In this document: positions 12,460-22,392 of the stretch, piece by piece | Position numbering within the stretch: position 1 is the stretch's first letter | Layout: the number at the start of each line of letters is the position of its first letter | Position numbers and translations under genes: made by a program | Notes under the pieces: model-generated | What the model saw: only the letters and a program-made list of their open reading frames with translations | Told to the model about the DNA's origin: nothing | The model's database searches: none | Source: Actinomortierella ambigua | Lineage: Eukaryota > Mortierellomycota > Mortierellomycetes > Mortierellales > Mortierellaceae | DNA: 50,556 nt | Direction of reading: 5' to 3' | NCBI GenBank assembly: GCA_016098155.1 | Contig: JAAAJB010000237.1 | Location: forward strand, 1-50,556

Positions 12460-12697
12460 TCCAGTTCCCCGACTGTGAAAGTGTATGATGCTAGTGGGCG
12501 TTGCTATCCCCGGAAAAAGTTCTTTTTGCAAACAAAATATAGACTCCTTGTTTTTTTTATGTTCCAAAGTGCCAAGCGTTTCTTTTTTCACTTTTTTTTT
12601 TGTTTGGTGGCAACGCCTATTTTTACGAGGAGCAGGAACAAAAAAGGGAGCGCCTAAACCATTCCCCCTCTCACACACAATTCATCCTCCATTCTCC

Positions 12698-14372
12698 ATG
12701 GACGCTCTTCAACCAATAGGCCAGGCTGCACAGGCAGTACTCGGTCATCCCTTTGGCCATCAACATCCAGTTGGGCATGAGACCATCCCGCTTGTCATTT
12801 GCACCTACTTTGTTGCCTGGGCCATTTATGCTCGGTCCCACAAACCGCTAGACTTGCCTGCGGACAAGCTGACCCACATTCTGTATGCCTTTGCCAACCT
12901 AAACTCGGACGGACGTGTTGTTCTTGGCGACCCTTGGGCGGATATCGATAAGGTAGTAGCACCAATTTTTAAAGAGAGAGAGGATGGGTGGGTGATATTG
13001 TAAGGGGTTCCTCCTTTTTCTCATTTCTCTGTCTGTCTCTGACTCTCTCTGTCTCTCTCTCTATTTTCTCTCTCTCGGGTGAATAGCACGACGAAGGTGT
13101 GCCATGGACCGACAAAAAGGAGCTTCACGGTAATCTGCGACAGCTCGGTCTACTGAAGAAGCGGCACCGGAACCTCAAAGTATCGCTTAGCATCGGCGGC
13201 TGGACGTGGTCGACCAATTTTGCTGCAGTGGCCTCGAGCTCCAAGACTCGCCAGGTACAATCCCGCTTTGGGTTACATCACGGCTGATTAATGCAATTAC
13301 GGTACTTATGAAAGGCTGATTTTGGAAACTAATGTGGGTCATGAACACACCTTCTAATTTTGGACTAAAATAGGTGTTTGTTCGCACATCCATCGAGCTC
13401 ATGAATGACCTTGGCTTGGATGGTCTTGATATCGACTGGGTAAGAATCCCTCTCCTCTTCTTTTTCAGACGCATTTTTGAGAAATATCGGGTGAGAAAAA
13501 TAGACACTCTTCTCAACTCTCTTTCTTACCTTCTTTCTGTCTCTCTCTCTCTCTCTTGCTCTTCCTCCCTCCCCTTCCGTCCCTTTTTTGCTTACGACAT
13601 CCTATCCTCTACACAGGAATATCCAAAGTCGCACTCTGAGGGTCATGACTATGTGAAGCTGCTCCGGGAGCTGCGTCACGGCCTGGACCACTATGCGGCA
13701 TCGAAGGGCGACTCGCAGCGGTACCTGCTGACGGCGGCGATGCCCTGCGGCGAGTCCAACTACAAGCAGATGGATCTGGGCGCCATGGCGCACTACCTGG
13801 ACTATTTCTACCTAATGGCGTATGACCTGGCAGGATCCTGGTCCGACCGCGCGGGTCATCAGGCCAACCTGTTTGGCGGGGAGCAAAGCGTCCACCACGC
13901 GGTGCAGCACTACATCCGAAGCGGAGTGCCCTCGCGCAAGCTGGTGATGGGCATGCCCATCTACGGACGCGCGTTCCAGAACACGCAGGGAATCGGGCAT
14001 CCTTACCAAGGAGTGGGGCAGGGTTCATGGGAGCAAGGCGTGTATGACTACAAGCAGCTGCCATTGCCTGGTGCGGTTGAGTACTATGATCAAGCAGCGG
14101 GGGCGTCGTACTCGTACGATGGCACGAAAGGCGAGTTGATCACGTATGACTCGCCGATGGTCCTGGAGACCAAGAGCCAGTACATTGTCGACCACAAGTT
14201 GGGCGGCGCCATGTTCTGGGAGTCGAGTGCCGATCACCCGACGGGCCACCATCGGTCCATCCTCGACACGATTCATAACGCGTTTGTGCGTCGCGGCCAG
14301 AGGCTCGACCAGAGCTTGAACCATGTTCATTACCCAACGAGCGTTTATGAGAATGTTCGACAGGGTCTATAG
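12698..14372 (+). CDS. GH18 chitinase-like glycoside hydrolase without signal peptide
   Basis: Four exons: 12698-12952, 13087-13254, 13374-13439 and 13617-14372, 414 residues, all phase-0 junctions. Family 18 hydrolases cleave chitin or related N-acetylglucosamine polymers in a TIM barrel. Strand 1 reads [15 protein letters not shown], followed by [24 protein letters not shown] (second family motif) and the catalytic DGLDIDWEYP. The general-acid Glu is the first codon of exon 4, so the motif is split by an intron. [16 protein letters not shown] and [11 protein letters not shown] complete the barrel. The N-terminus ([12 protein letters not shown]) is hydrophilic with no signal peptide, transmembrane segment, chitin-binding module or GPI signal, so an intracellular or unconventionally exported enzyme is possible. 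Alternatively a signal-bearing upstream exon could be missed, though only 238 bases separate it from the preceding gene. Confidence 0.92.
13020..13078. repeat. CT-rich microsatellite in chitinase intron 1
   Basis: TCTCTGTCTCTC-type repeats occupy the 3' half of the 134-base first intron and supply its polypyrimidine tract. Intron 3 carries a similar CT tract around 13530-13560. Confidence 0.7.
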
Positions 14373-14882
14373 AGTGGAGTGGGGTAGGAGGGAAAATGAG
14401 TGACCCCGTCTCTAGGTTAAAAAACCAAGTGCGATAGCTTACTCTATGATACGAAATGAATAAAATATACATATAAAAAAAAACGAGAAACCAGAGGATT
14501 GCCTACCCGCTTCTCTTTTACTGTGGAGAAGACTTTCTCATGTCTCTCCCTCTCTCTCCTTTCTCTCTCTATCGCCATGCTTTCGTCTCCAAAATGTACA
14601 TTGCTCTTGGTATCCTGTGTCACTCTGGTTGTCTGCAGCCTTTGTGTTCATATACACACTTCTTCCTTTTTGCGCCCTATACCCAGGTAGGGCTCTGTTG
14701 CAGCATTACTGTTACGAGAAATGACACCGGGTCAAATGTACTCCATGCCTAAAAAACACATTGTGGGAACAAACATTTGGGAGTGAGGGGGCTAGGCATT
14801 CGTAGAAAGAGCAAAAAGCCTGCCTAAAAACATTCTCTCCCCCTCCCCCAAAGAGTTCTATGCCATTGGCTCTGTTTTCTAA
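14373..14882. other. Intergenic region with a short signal-peptide-like ORF
   Basis: After the chitinase stop there are A/T runs, then a CT-rich leader ending in ATCGCCATG at 14577. That ATG opens a 37-codon frame (to 14690) that starts MLSSPKCTLLLVSCVTLVV, is hydrophobic, and meets a CAG/GTAGGG possible donor near 14688. It could be a first exon of the coding-like set to the right, but I could not connect them convincingly. Confidence 0.25.
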
Positions 14883-15768
14883 GCACATGTCAATGGAGGT
14901 GTCGATGGAGAAAAAGGCGCGATGTATTGGAAGCTAGTGGATTTTTTCAAAAAAGGACGCGAAGAAACAACAACGCTCCGAAAACCTTTTCACTCCCGTG
15001 ATCAGGTATTGGGATATGATTGTAGGAGATACGCCCAATAGTCAAAACTCTAGAGGTGTGAAACATATAAACCAAAGCATAGATTGATGATGGCATGCGC
15101 CAACACCTCAGGGGTGGGCTTCCATTGGGAACAACCTCCTATATGCTAAAGTATCTCATTGGGCGTCTCGCCTACTCTTCTAGAAGGCATGTCATTGCAC
15201 TTTGCTACTTCCAGCGAAAAAAAAAAAGATGCCGCAAGCAACTTGTCCTTGCTAAAGACGTGTTTTTTTTCGACTTTTACCTCGCCCAATGACCTAGCTC
15301 TGCATGTTCGACTCTTGGGCTGCGATTTTTTTTCTTGCAACACCATTCGTGTCCCATTTAAAAGAAATCGTTAATAGACGTTTACTCGCTCTTGTGTCCG
15401 GTTGTCATACATAACGTGCACAGCACTTCATGTTCAAGAAAATAGGGTGGGATGCGACCTAACGCCGTCCCTTCGTTTTCCATGACCGCCGCGCATGAAC
15501 ATGGTAGAACAAACAGGATGCAGTGATCGAATGAGGAAAAGGGTCCCCCCCCCTTCCCCCAACTCACAAGGGTGATGCGTTTTTTTTTCCAGATTGTGAA
15601 CAGCTCTTTCCACATTTCTCCCAAGCTGTTGTGATCGCCAAAGATCCCCACTTCTTTGTTTGTACAAAAAGGCAAGGAAAGGGTGGAGGCGCTATTGTCC
15701 AAGTCGACACATGTTGTTCGTCGCGTTTCCAGAGATTCTACTATGACCTCATGCAGGCACAGAAATGA
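14883..15768 (+). CDS. Possible undescribed spliced gene or decaying pseudogene
   Basis: I do not recognise the product. Plausible exons are 14883-15005 (HVNGGVDGEKGAMYWKLVDF ... HSRDQ), then after GTATTG..CATAG 15083 to roughly 15200 or later (IDDGMRQHLRGGLPLGTTSY ... ALCYFQ), 15446-15503 (GGMRPNAVPSFSMTAAHEH), and 15593-15768 (DCEQLFPHFSQAVVIAKDPH ... DLMQAQK, stop TGA 15766-15768). Three of the four boundaries are in frame at good GT..AG sites, and the third intron ends in T9-CCAG. The 3' limit of exon 2 is unclear: the frame is disturbed by an 11-A run (15216-15226) and T runs. A TAA lies directly before 14883 in the same frame. Both suggest decay, or splice sites I have misread. On the opposite strand a 184-codon open frame (15382-15936) overlaps the last two exons, but its translation is less protein-like. 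Confidence 0.38.
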
Positions 15769-15884
15769 GTGTACATTTACAAAATAATAAACAACAACCA
15801 CAACCCCCCTATCTTCATGAGAACACCAAGAACACTTTTGTTTGTGAAGGCATGAGGTCCTGTTGTCCACCCCATTTGAGATGG

Positions 15885-15934
15885 GTCTCCCGAAAATGAA
15901 GTAAAATGGTGACACGCAACCATTTTCGTGAGAC
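15885..15934. repeat. Imperfect inverted repeat (14-bp arms, 22-nt loop)
   Basis: Arms at 15885-15898 (GTCTCCCGAAAATG) and 15921-15934 (CATTTTCGTGAGAC) pair at 13 of 14 positions around a 22-base loop. It lies just downstream of the coding-like exon set. It could be a transcript hairpin or the remnant of a small mobile element. No flanking target-site duplication is evident. Confidence 0.55.
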
Positions 15935-16028
15935 ACTCACAACAGAGTCGAACATTTTCGCGTTGCATGAGTTCACAACATGTATATTTTCCCCTAGCGG
16001 TAATTTTTTTTGTTCTGCATGTTGCATC

Positions 16029-17667
16029 CTCTAGTCGAGAAAGAAAAAGGCCTCGCTCAAGGTCCGTTTCACTTGAGCCATTTTCATCACTATGGACCAT
16101 TGGATAGGCCCCATGATGCTAAGCCCAACATGGAGTTTGTGCTTCATTGTCTTTCTTTTGCTTCAACCAGCGGAGATGTTCTGCTACATTCTTGTCGTTA
16201 GCGTCATAGGTGAAGTAAAAGGCAGGCGGTACTCCGGCAGGCATTATAAGCTGCATCTCTTTTCCTCTAGTCGGCGTTTGGCTCACATGCCTTCTGTTCA
16301 CATCGACACGATGTTTTGTGGTCACGTAAAAAGAACATCTGAAACGATGGGAGTGAAGAATTCACCCTGTTCTCCCCAAGCGCGTGAAAGGCGCAGAAAG
16401 GAACCCAAAAAAAAAAGTACAGTACTACGACCTGTCTAAAAAAAAAAAAAAAAAAAAAAAAATGGAAGGAAACAAGGGACGGATATTGGTGGTACAGTGC
16501 TGGCGGCGTGGGTGATGCGGTATGGTGAAATAACTGGCTCAGTTTCTGAACGATCCACCCCAAAAGATTAAGTAGAGCCGTTACGACGCGAAGAGAGCGT
16601 GTGAATTTTTTTTTTCGTCTCTCCAACAGTGACGCGCAATCCTAGGATTACATTGAAGCAAACAGTATCAGGATGAACTCGAGGTGAACAACGGGCCTCC
16701 TGTGAGCATTCCCTCGTACCGTTAAGCAGTAGCAGGCCCGCATGAAGAGAAAACGAGAGAGAGGGGAGGGGGAGGGGAGTGGGATATGGAGAGAGTTTAC
16801 GATACTTGAAAAGGGCCGAGGGGCGTCATGTGGAGTGGGGGGATGGGCGCATTCTGAGAATACAGCTCTGTCTCCATTCCCTTCAGATAGCGTTTCGTTT
16901 GTGTTCAGACCAGGAGGGGGCCGTTGTTTGCAATAGACAGACAGGCAGAGGTACCTGGCGGGTACGTACATTATTCTGAATGAAGGGGAGGGGGTGCAAC
17001 TGTATGCGCCAGACGCACCGTTGTTCTGTTTGTGCTTGCACACAACCTGGGACTTTGGGTTAAACTTTTACTGTTTTTTATTTGTTTCCGCATGGGCACT
17101 CGAGCGCCCACATCCCACATTGTTCGAATCCTCTTCAATGGATCCCTTCCTATTGACTTATTCCATCGATCCTTCGCATCCAAAGAAATCATGAAGGTTA
17201 TCTAGACATGGAGACAACGAGTTAGGGTCGCCTATTCTTTTGGAGTCAGATAGTTTTACTCAAGAACCTTCTCCACAAAGTCAAGGATTTCTCCACAAAT
17301 GCGTTCAAACTCAAATCATATCCCTATTGCGGATCCCCTGCGCTTCTTCCAGTTGATGCATGTTCGCTTAAGTAGACATACACGTAACCTTGCTGGAATG
17401 CGCCCACCCATGGGTGACTAATCCGATGCTGTTGTCCACCCAAAGCTTTTTTTTTTTCTTGAAGGGAAGACTTTTTCGCTCTCCCAATAAATCTTGTTGC
17501 TCCATTCTTTCTTGCCAGTTTTTCTCTTCAGCTCAATAGCGATGGTTTGTGTGCACAAAGATATGGCTCAAGAGGGATACTTGTGCAAGTCCAGCGCGCA
17601 TGAGGCTATTTACTGTTGTGTTCATAAGCGCGATAAGACAAACAGGCCTCCATTATTCTCTTCTTAG
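16029..17667. other. Region of scattered coding-like fragments, no confident gene
   Basis: Several short frames look protein-like but cannot be joined. Plus strand: 16029-16200 (FHLSHFHHYGPLDRPHDAKP, TAG end), 16779-16962 (ESLRYLKRAEGRHVEWGDGR ..., ending at a GTACGT donor), and 17542-17667 (41 codons, MVCVHKDMAQEGYLCKSSAH, TAG end). Minus strand: 16325-16119 (MPAGVPPAFYFTYDAN ... WLKQKKDN, TAG), and about 17540-17450 (IAIELKRKTGKKEWSNKIYW). Because both strands give candidates, many must be chance. A 25-A run sits at 16438-16462. The region may be decayed coding DNA, a long non-coding transcript, or spacer. No transposase, reverse transcriptase or terminal repeat was recognised. Confidence 0.3.
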
Positions 17668-17880
17668 TCGATGCAGCATGTACTCCAGTATCTGTACTAC
17701 ACCCATCTTTTATTCTCTGTCGCTGCCTTTTCTTCTATTCACTCGCCTTTGCTGCCATCTGTAGGCTCCATGTGTCACACACACTCTCCATGTCCACCCG
17801 CTGGTTGTTCCCCCCGCCCCACCACCAGCAATCCGCGGATCAGAGGAACCATTCAACTCTTGTGTGTTCCCGTCATTTTG

Positions 17881-17888
17881 TATATAAA
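17881..17888 (+). promoter_or_regulatory. TATA box of the ML-domain gene
   Basis: TATATAAA lies 86 bases upstream of the ATG at 17974. It is followed by a C/T-rich stretch and a CAACAACAACAACA leader just before ATACACCATGAAG. This arrangement is typical of strongly expressed fungal genes. Confidence 0.75.
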
Positions 17889-17973
17889 CCCCTCCTCCCC
17901 TTTCACCCTGTAGGTTCCTTCACTCCTCCATCACTCGGTCACCCCACTCTCCACAACAACAACAACATACACC

Positions 17974-18435
17974 ATGAAGTTCTCCGTCGCCGCCATCGCC
18001 ACCCTCGTCCTGGCCGCCGTTGCCAGCGCGCAAGACGTGCCCAAGTTTGACGTCTGCGACAAGGCCGCTTCCTACCAGCTTCAGATCAAGGAGTTCTCCA
18101 TCAGCCCTTACCCCCTGTGCATTGGCCAGGACGTCTGCGCGACCGGCACGGGCACGCTGTCGACCCCCGTCACCCAGGGCGCCCGCCTCAGCATCATCGG
18201 CAAGTACCTGAACCGCATCGTCTACACCGACAACCACAACCTGTGCGATCTGATGGCCGCCCAGGGTCTGCCTTGCCCCATCCCGACCTCCATCACCTCC
18301 CTGACCTCGTGCATCAAGGTCCTCAGCACCGCCCCTGCTGGTATCCCCGTCGAGCTGGAGGTCAAGGCTACCAACGGCGATGGTCAGCTCATCTTCTGCC
18401 AGAAGGCTAGCAAGGTCACTGCCAAGCGCTGCTAA
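17974..18435 (+). CDS. Secreted ML-domain (MD-2-related/NPC2-like) lipid-binding protein
   Basis: This is a single-exon gene of 153 residues. Residues 1-19 (MKFSVAAIATLVLAAVASA) are a classical signal peptide, with cleavage likely before QDVPKF. The mature protein, about 134 residues, has eight cysteines, enough for four disulfides: VCDK, PLCIG, DVCAT, NLCDL, LPCPI, SCIK, FCQK and a C-terminal C. Size, Cys spacing and beta-rich pattern (YQLQIKEFSISPYPLCIGQD, ending in LIFCQKAS) fit the ML fold of fungal phosphatidylglycerol/phosphatidylinositol transfer proteins and NPC2, which carry single lipids in a cavity. The codons are strongly C-ending, and with the TATA box this suggests high expression. 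Location is vacuolar lumen or extracellular (inferred). It is convergent with the DCN1-like gene. Confidence 0.85.
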   Translation: MKFSVAAIATLVLAAVASAQDVPKFDVCDKAASYQLQIKEFSISPYPLCIGQDVCATGTGTLSTPVTQGARLSIIGKYLNRIVYTDNHNLCDLMAAQGLPCPIPTSITSLTSCIKVLSTAPAGIPVELEVKATNGDGQLIFCQKASKVTAKRC

Positions 18436-18970
18436 ATAGTTTTTTTTATCCTTTACTACATCCCATTGTAGACTATTGTAGAATGATTCACAAAATATCA
18501 CGTTTTTAAAAAGAAAAAAAATCCGGCCTTGAGGCTTCAACTTTTGTCCTCGATAGAATGCGCAAAAGGATAAAAGGAGGGGTACTCTTTTTACCTTTTT
18601 TTTTCTTTCATTCTTTTGTGGTGAAATGCAGCTACGGAGGGGGAGGGGGAGGTGACAAGAGATGACAGAAAGAATGGTACAGTTTGTTGGAACAGGAAGA
18701 CAAAAAAAGCACAAAATGAGAGATGCATGGTGGTGGTGGTAGTGTCTAAAAAGGACATGGTTCACGAGCTAAGAGTAGAAGAAAGGAAGGAAGGAAGAAG
18801 AAGGCGTGGAGGACACCCAAGGCTGGTCGCTTTTTTTTTGACTCCATCACAGTGATGTATGAGGATGACAGGATGTAACAGGTCAGCGTTGTTTTCTGCG
18901 AGTTGATGACTACAGGCGAGGCAGAGTCAGGATTGTTGGCGACTCTTGAATGTCATTTGCTGTATGTAGC
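18436..18970. other. Convergent intergenic region
   Basis: This is 535 bases between the ML and DCN1-like stop codons. It contains several T and A runs and a GGA/GGT-rich patch near 18640-18800. I see no coding exon. Confidence 0.55.
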
Positions 18971-21315
18971 TTATGCTGATTTCCGCTTCCACTCGATATA
19001 GTCGTCAAAGAGGACAGGCCCTATCAAAGATATCAACACATAGACGTCATTAGCTGTCACCTCCTAAATTCAAGTTGCTTGTGTTGCAGCGCCTTGGTCG
19101 CTTCAACTAAAACTTACAGGCCGAGTTCGTCTCGTCATAGTCCGAAAAGTCCTCTGCGACCGATTCTGTGAAATCCAACAGGCTGTACCACTGATCCCTG
19201 TTGATCACCTTGATAGGTCGCTTCTCTTCCAGGAACTCAAGAAACGACTTGACATGTCGGCGATCACCCAGGACTGTTCCCAAGATACCAATCGCTGTCT
19301 AATAGATCAAAATGATGCACGAGGTCAGTACAAATCTTCTGTGTCTGCCCATCTTTCTCGTCACATGTCATATGATCAGGAAGGCTTACATCGATGGCCA
19401 TGCACTTTTGCTCCGAATCCTTCACAAACATGAAAACGTAGCGGTAAAAACCCTTAAACTCTTGAGGCTCCTTGAGTTTGGTCACCAGTTCCTGCAACCT
19501 GACCTTGAGCTTTTTGCTAGAGTCCACTCTATTATTAAAAATAGAGCAGCGGAAGACAAAGAATGGAAACGAGAAGGAAGTAACGGAAGAACAGAAAAGA
19601 TGAGTCAAATGTTCTATCAGGCTCATTCTCAGAGCAACCGGGATCCCAATGATTTTCGATCATGGCGGTTGCATACTCGAGTTTCTTCATGCCCTTGGTC
19701 CACTCATCCTCTTTGAATATCGCTATTAACACACGATCGAAAAGAAGAGAGAAAAAGAGCGCCTGGGTTAGAAACATAGTCATACCCAAGTCTTAGGGTA
19801 CATCAATAAAGGGCGAATTGGTTTCTGGAGTGGCTGATCCATGAAATAAGGGGAAAAGTCTTACGCATCGTGTCCGCCTCTAGCTTGTGCGCAAGAACGA
19901 GAATGTCAATCTATTTTTTTGAGTAGCGGGAGGAGTAATGACATTTTTTTTTTTAGAGTTAGTCTATGCAGATGCATAGCCACAAGACGGGAAAAGTCGA
20001 GTTGTGCCCGTCTTCCACGACATCAATTTCTGTTACGATTGGGGCAGTAATACTCGAAAGCGATCCGCCAAGCAATCAAGTGACCCAGAGTGATCGCGCA
20101 CGCTCTCTCTCTTCCCCCTCCACGCTAGAGGGACAATAGAGGGAGGAAGCGAGGAAGATAAACATGACGAGTATGAATATGTTGTGATTTCTTACCGCAG
20201 CCAACGAGATTCCAATGTCGTCGCAGAGTTTGGAGATGCCATTCGGTCCAATCTGGTGTGCGCCAAAGTCTTCGTCCTCTAATCCTATGGACGCCCAATG
20301 GAACACAAGACATCCAAAACAGAAGGAAAAGCGAGAAAGCGGTGAGCAACGAAAATGAAGATGGGGTGAGAGCGGATTGCCACTTCTCCATTCGTACAAA
20401 AATGAAATGAAATACGTGGTTGGTGAGTTTGGCCTCCACCCAAAGGCGAGGCCTGTCCAGACAGTAACAGCGGACAATCATTGGAGTGGGCAGTTAGCGA
20501 AGAGTAATGTGCCGAGATTGTTGTTTTCATAGTACGAACCAGTGTACGACTTGAACCATTCCAGGCAACGCGCTTCGTTGAATTCTGCAGGCTACAAAAA
20601 GGGTAAAATAAGTAGGGACAGGGGCAAAAGAAATGCATGGTGATACAGCATATTGCATTATTAGTGATGTAGTCAAAAATGACTATGAAGAACGCAGAAG
20701 CACAGAGAAAAATCTGCACCGGTAATGCTTGGTGTGAGGGCTTGTGGAAAAAAAAAACAAAATCGTAAACGGTGGAGCAGCGTAAGTGTGACAAACCCCA
20801 GCTGGTAAAAAAAAAGGGGGGGGGAAGAAGAGGGGACATGTAGAGAGGAAGGAAGGAACACCTGTAGAGGAGAGATACAAGGTGCGATGAAACGAGAGAG
20901 CATTCAGAATAGAAAGAGACGGCAACAACATACTCGCACTGTGGTAATGGGCGCTGCCTTTGGCGTCGGTATCACTGTCACCACGGGTGCTGGGACTCCT
21001 TTGGTGACAGGGGTGCTAGGGAGGGGGAGTGGTGGTGCAGACTTGGTCCTGCTATTCAAGATAGGTATCCAAGTAACAGGTACACATTAAGGGGGATGGG
21101 CATCAGTGTTCTCTTTCTCTGGTCGGAGCATCTTCCCAGTTTTTCAAAGAGGGGTATTTTTTTTCCCCGGATCTGAAGAGTCTATCCATCCGACAGCCCA
21201 AGTTGCCCGACCTGAGCACATACGTTAATCTTGTTGAAGGAAGTGTGAGAGTGCTGTGGGCTTTGAGCCGCTTATTCTTGGACTCTTTTGATATTGAGCT
21301 TGGCTTATTGCCCAT
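18971..21315 (-). CDS. DCN1-like protein (DCUN1D4/5 type), cullin neddylation factor
   Basis: Nine exons: 21315-21224, 21051-20940, 20591-20540, 20278-20196, 19910-19865, 19722-19677, 19528-19390, 19298-19118 and 19020-18971, 266 residues, every junction in phase. DCN1 proteins bind cullins and the NEDD8 E2 to promote cullin neddylation. The potentiating domain starts EARCLEWFKSY (RCLEWFYEYAG in human DCUN1D4) and contains IGPNGISKLCDDIGI, LVLAHKLEAD, DEWTKGMKKLE, FKGFYRYVFMFVKDSEQK, KVINRDQWYSLLDF, DYDE and the C-terminal WPVLFDDYIEW that contacts cullin. The first two exons encode a Ser/Pro/Lys-rich linker. The ATG at 21315 has context CACCATGG after a long CT-rich leader. A longer form would instead use the upstream exon 22392-22222 spliced to 21303 (see that entry), giving 319 residues. 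The donor after exon 3 is an unusual GTTCGT. Confidence 0.9.
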
Positions 21316-21489
21316 GGTGTAGCGACAGGGATGGATTGGGTATCGATGATGTATGTGTGAGGGGCAGAGGAGGATGGGGGCGTGAGGAGGCAGGAGGAAA
21401 GTGTGGAGATGAACGCCGACGAGAGTGCTGAGGGTGAGGGAGGAGAGGGAGAGGGGGAGAAGGGAGGGACAGAGACAAGAAAGTTGCAA

Positions 21490-21640
21490 AGAAAGGTAGA
21501 GCGTGAAAGAAGTGGAGATTGAGAGAGAGAGTGAGAGAGAGAGTGTGTGTATGTGTATGTGAGTGGGGTGAGTGAGTGAGTGGAGAGAGAGAGAGAAGGA
21601 AGAAAAGAAGCAAAGTCGAAGCAGTGTTGGGTCAAAGATC
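21490..21640. repeat. GA/GT microsatellite (CT-rich 5' region of DCN1-like gene)
   Basis: The plus strand shows long GAGAGAGTGAGAGAGAGAG and TGTGTATGTG stretches. On the coding strand this is CT/CA-rich and lies directly upstream of the ATG at 21315, so it is probably leader or promoter, or the 3' part of a long first intron. Confidence 0.65.
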
Positions 21641-22212
21641 GAAATTTAGAAAAAAAAAAAACAATATTTGGTCTCTTAAAGGGAGGAGGGGGCAAGGTTG
21701 GCTTGGCTGAGTTGGGTGAATGGGGCACACATTGGGGGTGTTGGCTGCTGCTCTTTTGATAGTGTGTCTTGTCCTGTCTTGTCCTGCCAGTCCCTCTCTG
21801 CTGCAGGTCGGAGGAAGGGGGGGGGGAGGAAGGGGAGGTCTGACTGTAAACCAGGAGGAGACGAGAAAAAGGGAGTCCAAGGGATGACAGAGGATGATTT
21901 GAGAGCGAGGAGGGGAAGAGAGTCGAGCATGCAACCCAACCGGGGTGGAGTGGATCGATGTGGATGCTTGAGGGTGAGCAGCAAACGAAGGGAGGGAAAG
22001 TAATAGAGAGAGAGAGAGAGAAAGAGAGGGGATTGTGATGCTACCCCACACTTTACCACACTTCCCTTCCAGCACCACAACCCTGCTGCTGCTGCTGCTG
22101 CCTGTGCCCTCCTTGATGTGATGATGATCGCCCCATCACACACATCACTTTGGCATCGATCGATACGGCTCTTTCGCCGTGATAAATGAACACCATCACT
22201 ACAACGACACGA

Positions 22213-22392
22213 TCAACGCACCTCTTCTTCTGCTTCCACAGCCTTTGCCTTGCGGCTTCGTCCGCCTTTCGTGACCCCGTTGGTCGTTGTCGTCGCGGCA
22301 GTCTTGGCTGCCTTGGCTCGTCCCCCCTTGGTCTTTGAGGTGCCGTTTTCCTCTGCCGACCCCGCCGGGGCTGTCTTCCGTTTGGGCGGCAT
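22213..22392 (-). CDS. Small basic ORF; candidate alternative first exon of the DCN1-like gene
   Basis: An ATG at 22392 opens a 59-codon frame starting MPPKRKTAPAGSAEENG and rich in Lys, Ala and Thr (GGRAKAAK, GGRSRKAK, EAEEE), ending TGA at 22213-22215. A GTGCGT donor follows codon 57 at 22221. Splicing from there to an AAG acceptor at 21304 is phase 0 and gives a 319-residue DCN1-like protein. Animal DCUN1D4/5 begin with a similar basic nuclear-localisation sequence (MPPRKKRR in DCUN1D4), which favours exon 1. Against it are the 918-base intron, long for this window, a weak AATAAG acceptor, and a perfect start context at 21315. It could instead be an independent small chromatin-like basic protein. 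Confidence 0.45.
   Translation of the reverse strand: MPPKRKTAPAGSAEENGTSKTKGGRAKAAKTAATTTTNGVTKGGRSRKAKAVEAEEEVR

Noticed and set aside
15382..15936. 184-codon minus-strand ORF in the 3.6-kb region
   Set aside because: It has no recognised domain, reads straight through a C9 and T9 tract, and overlaps better-looking plus-strand exons. It remains possible but was not listed.
17120..17145. GTTCGAATCC, a tRNA T-loop-like string
   Set aside because: The flanking bases do not form a T stem, and no matching acceptor or anticodon arms were found.
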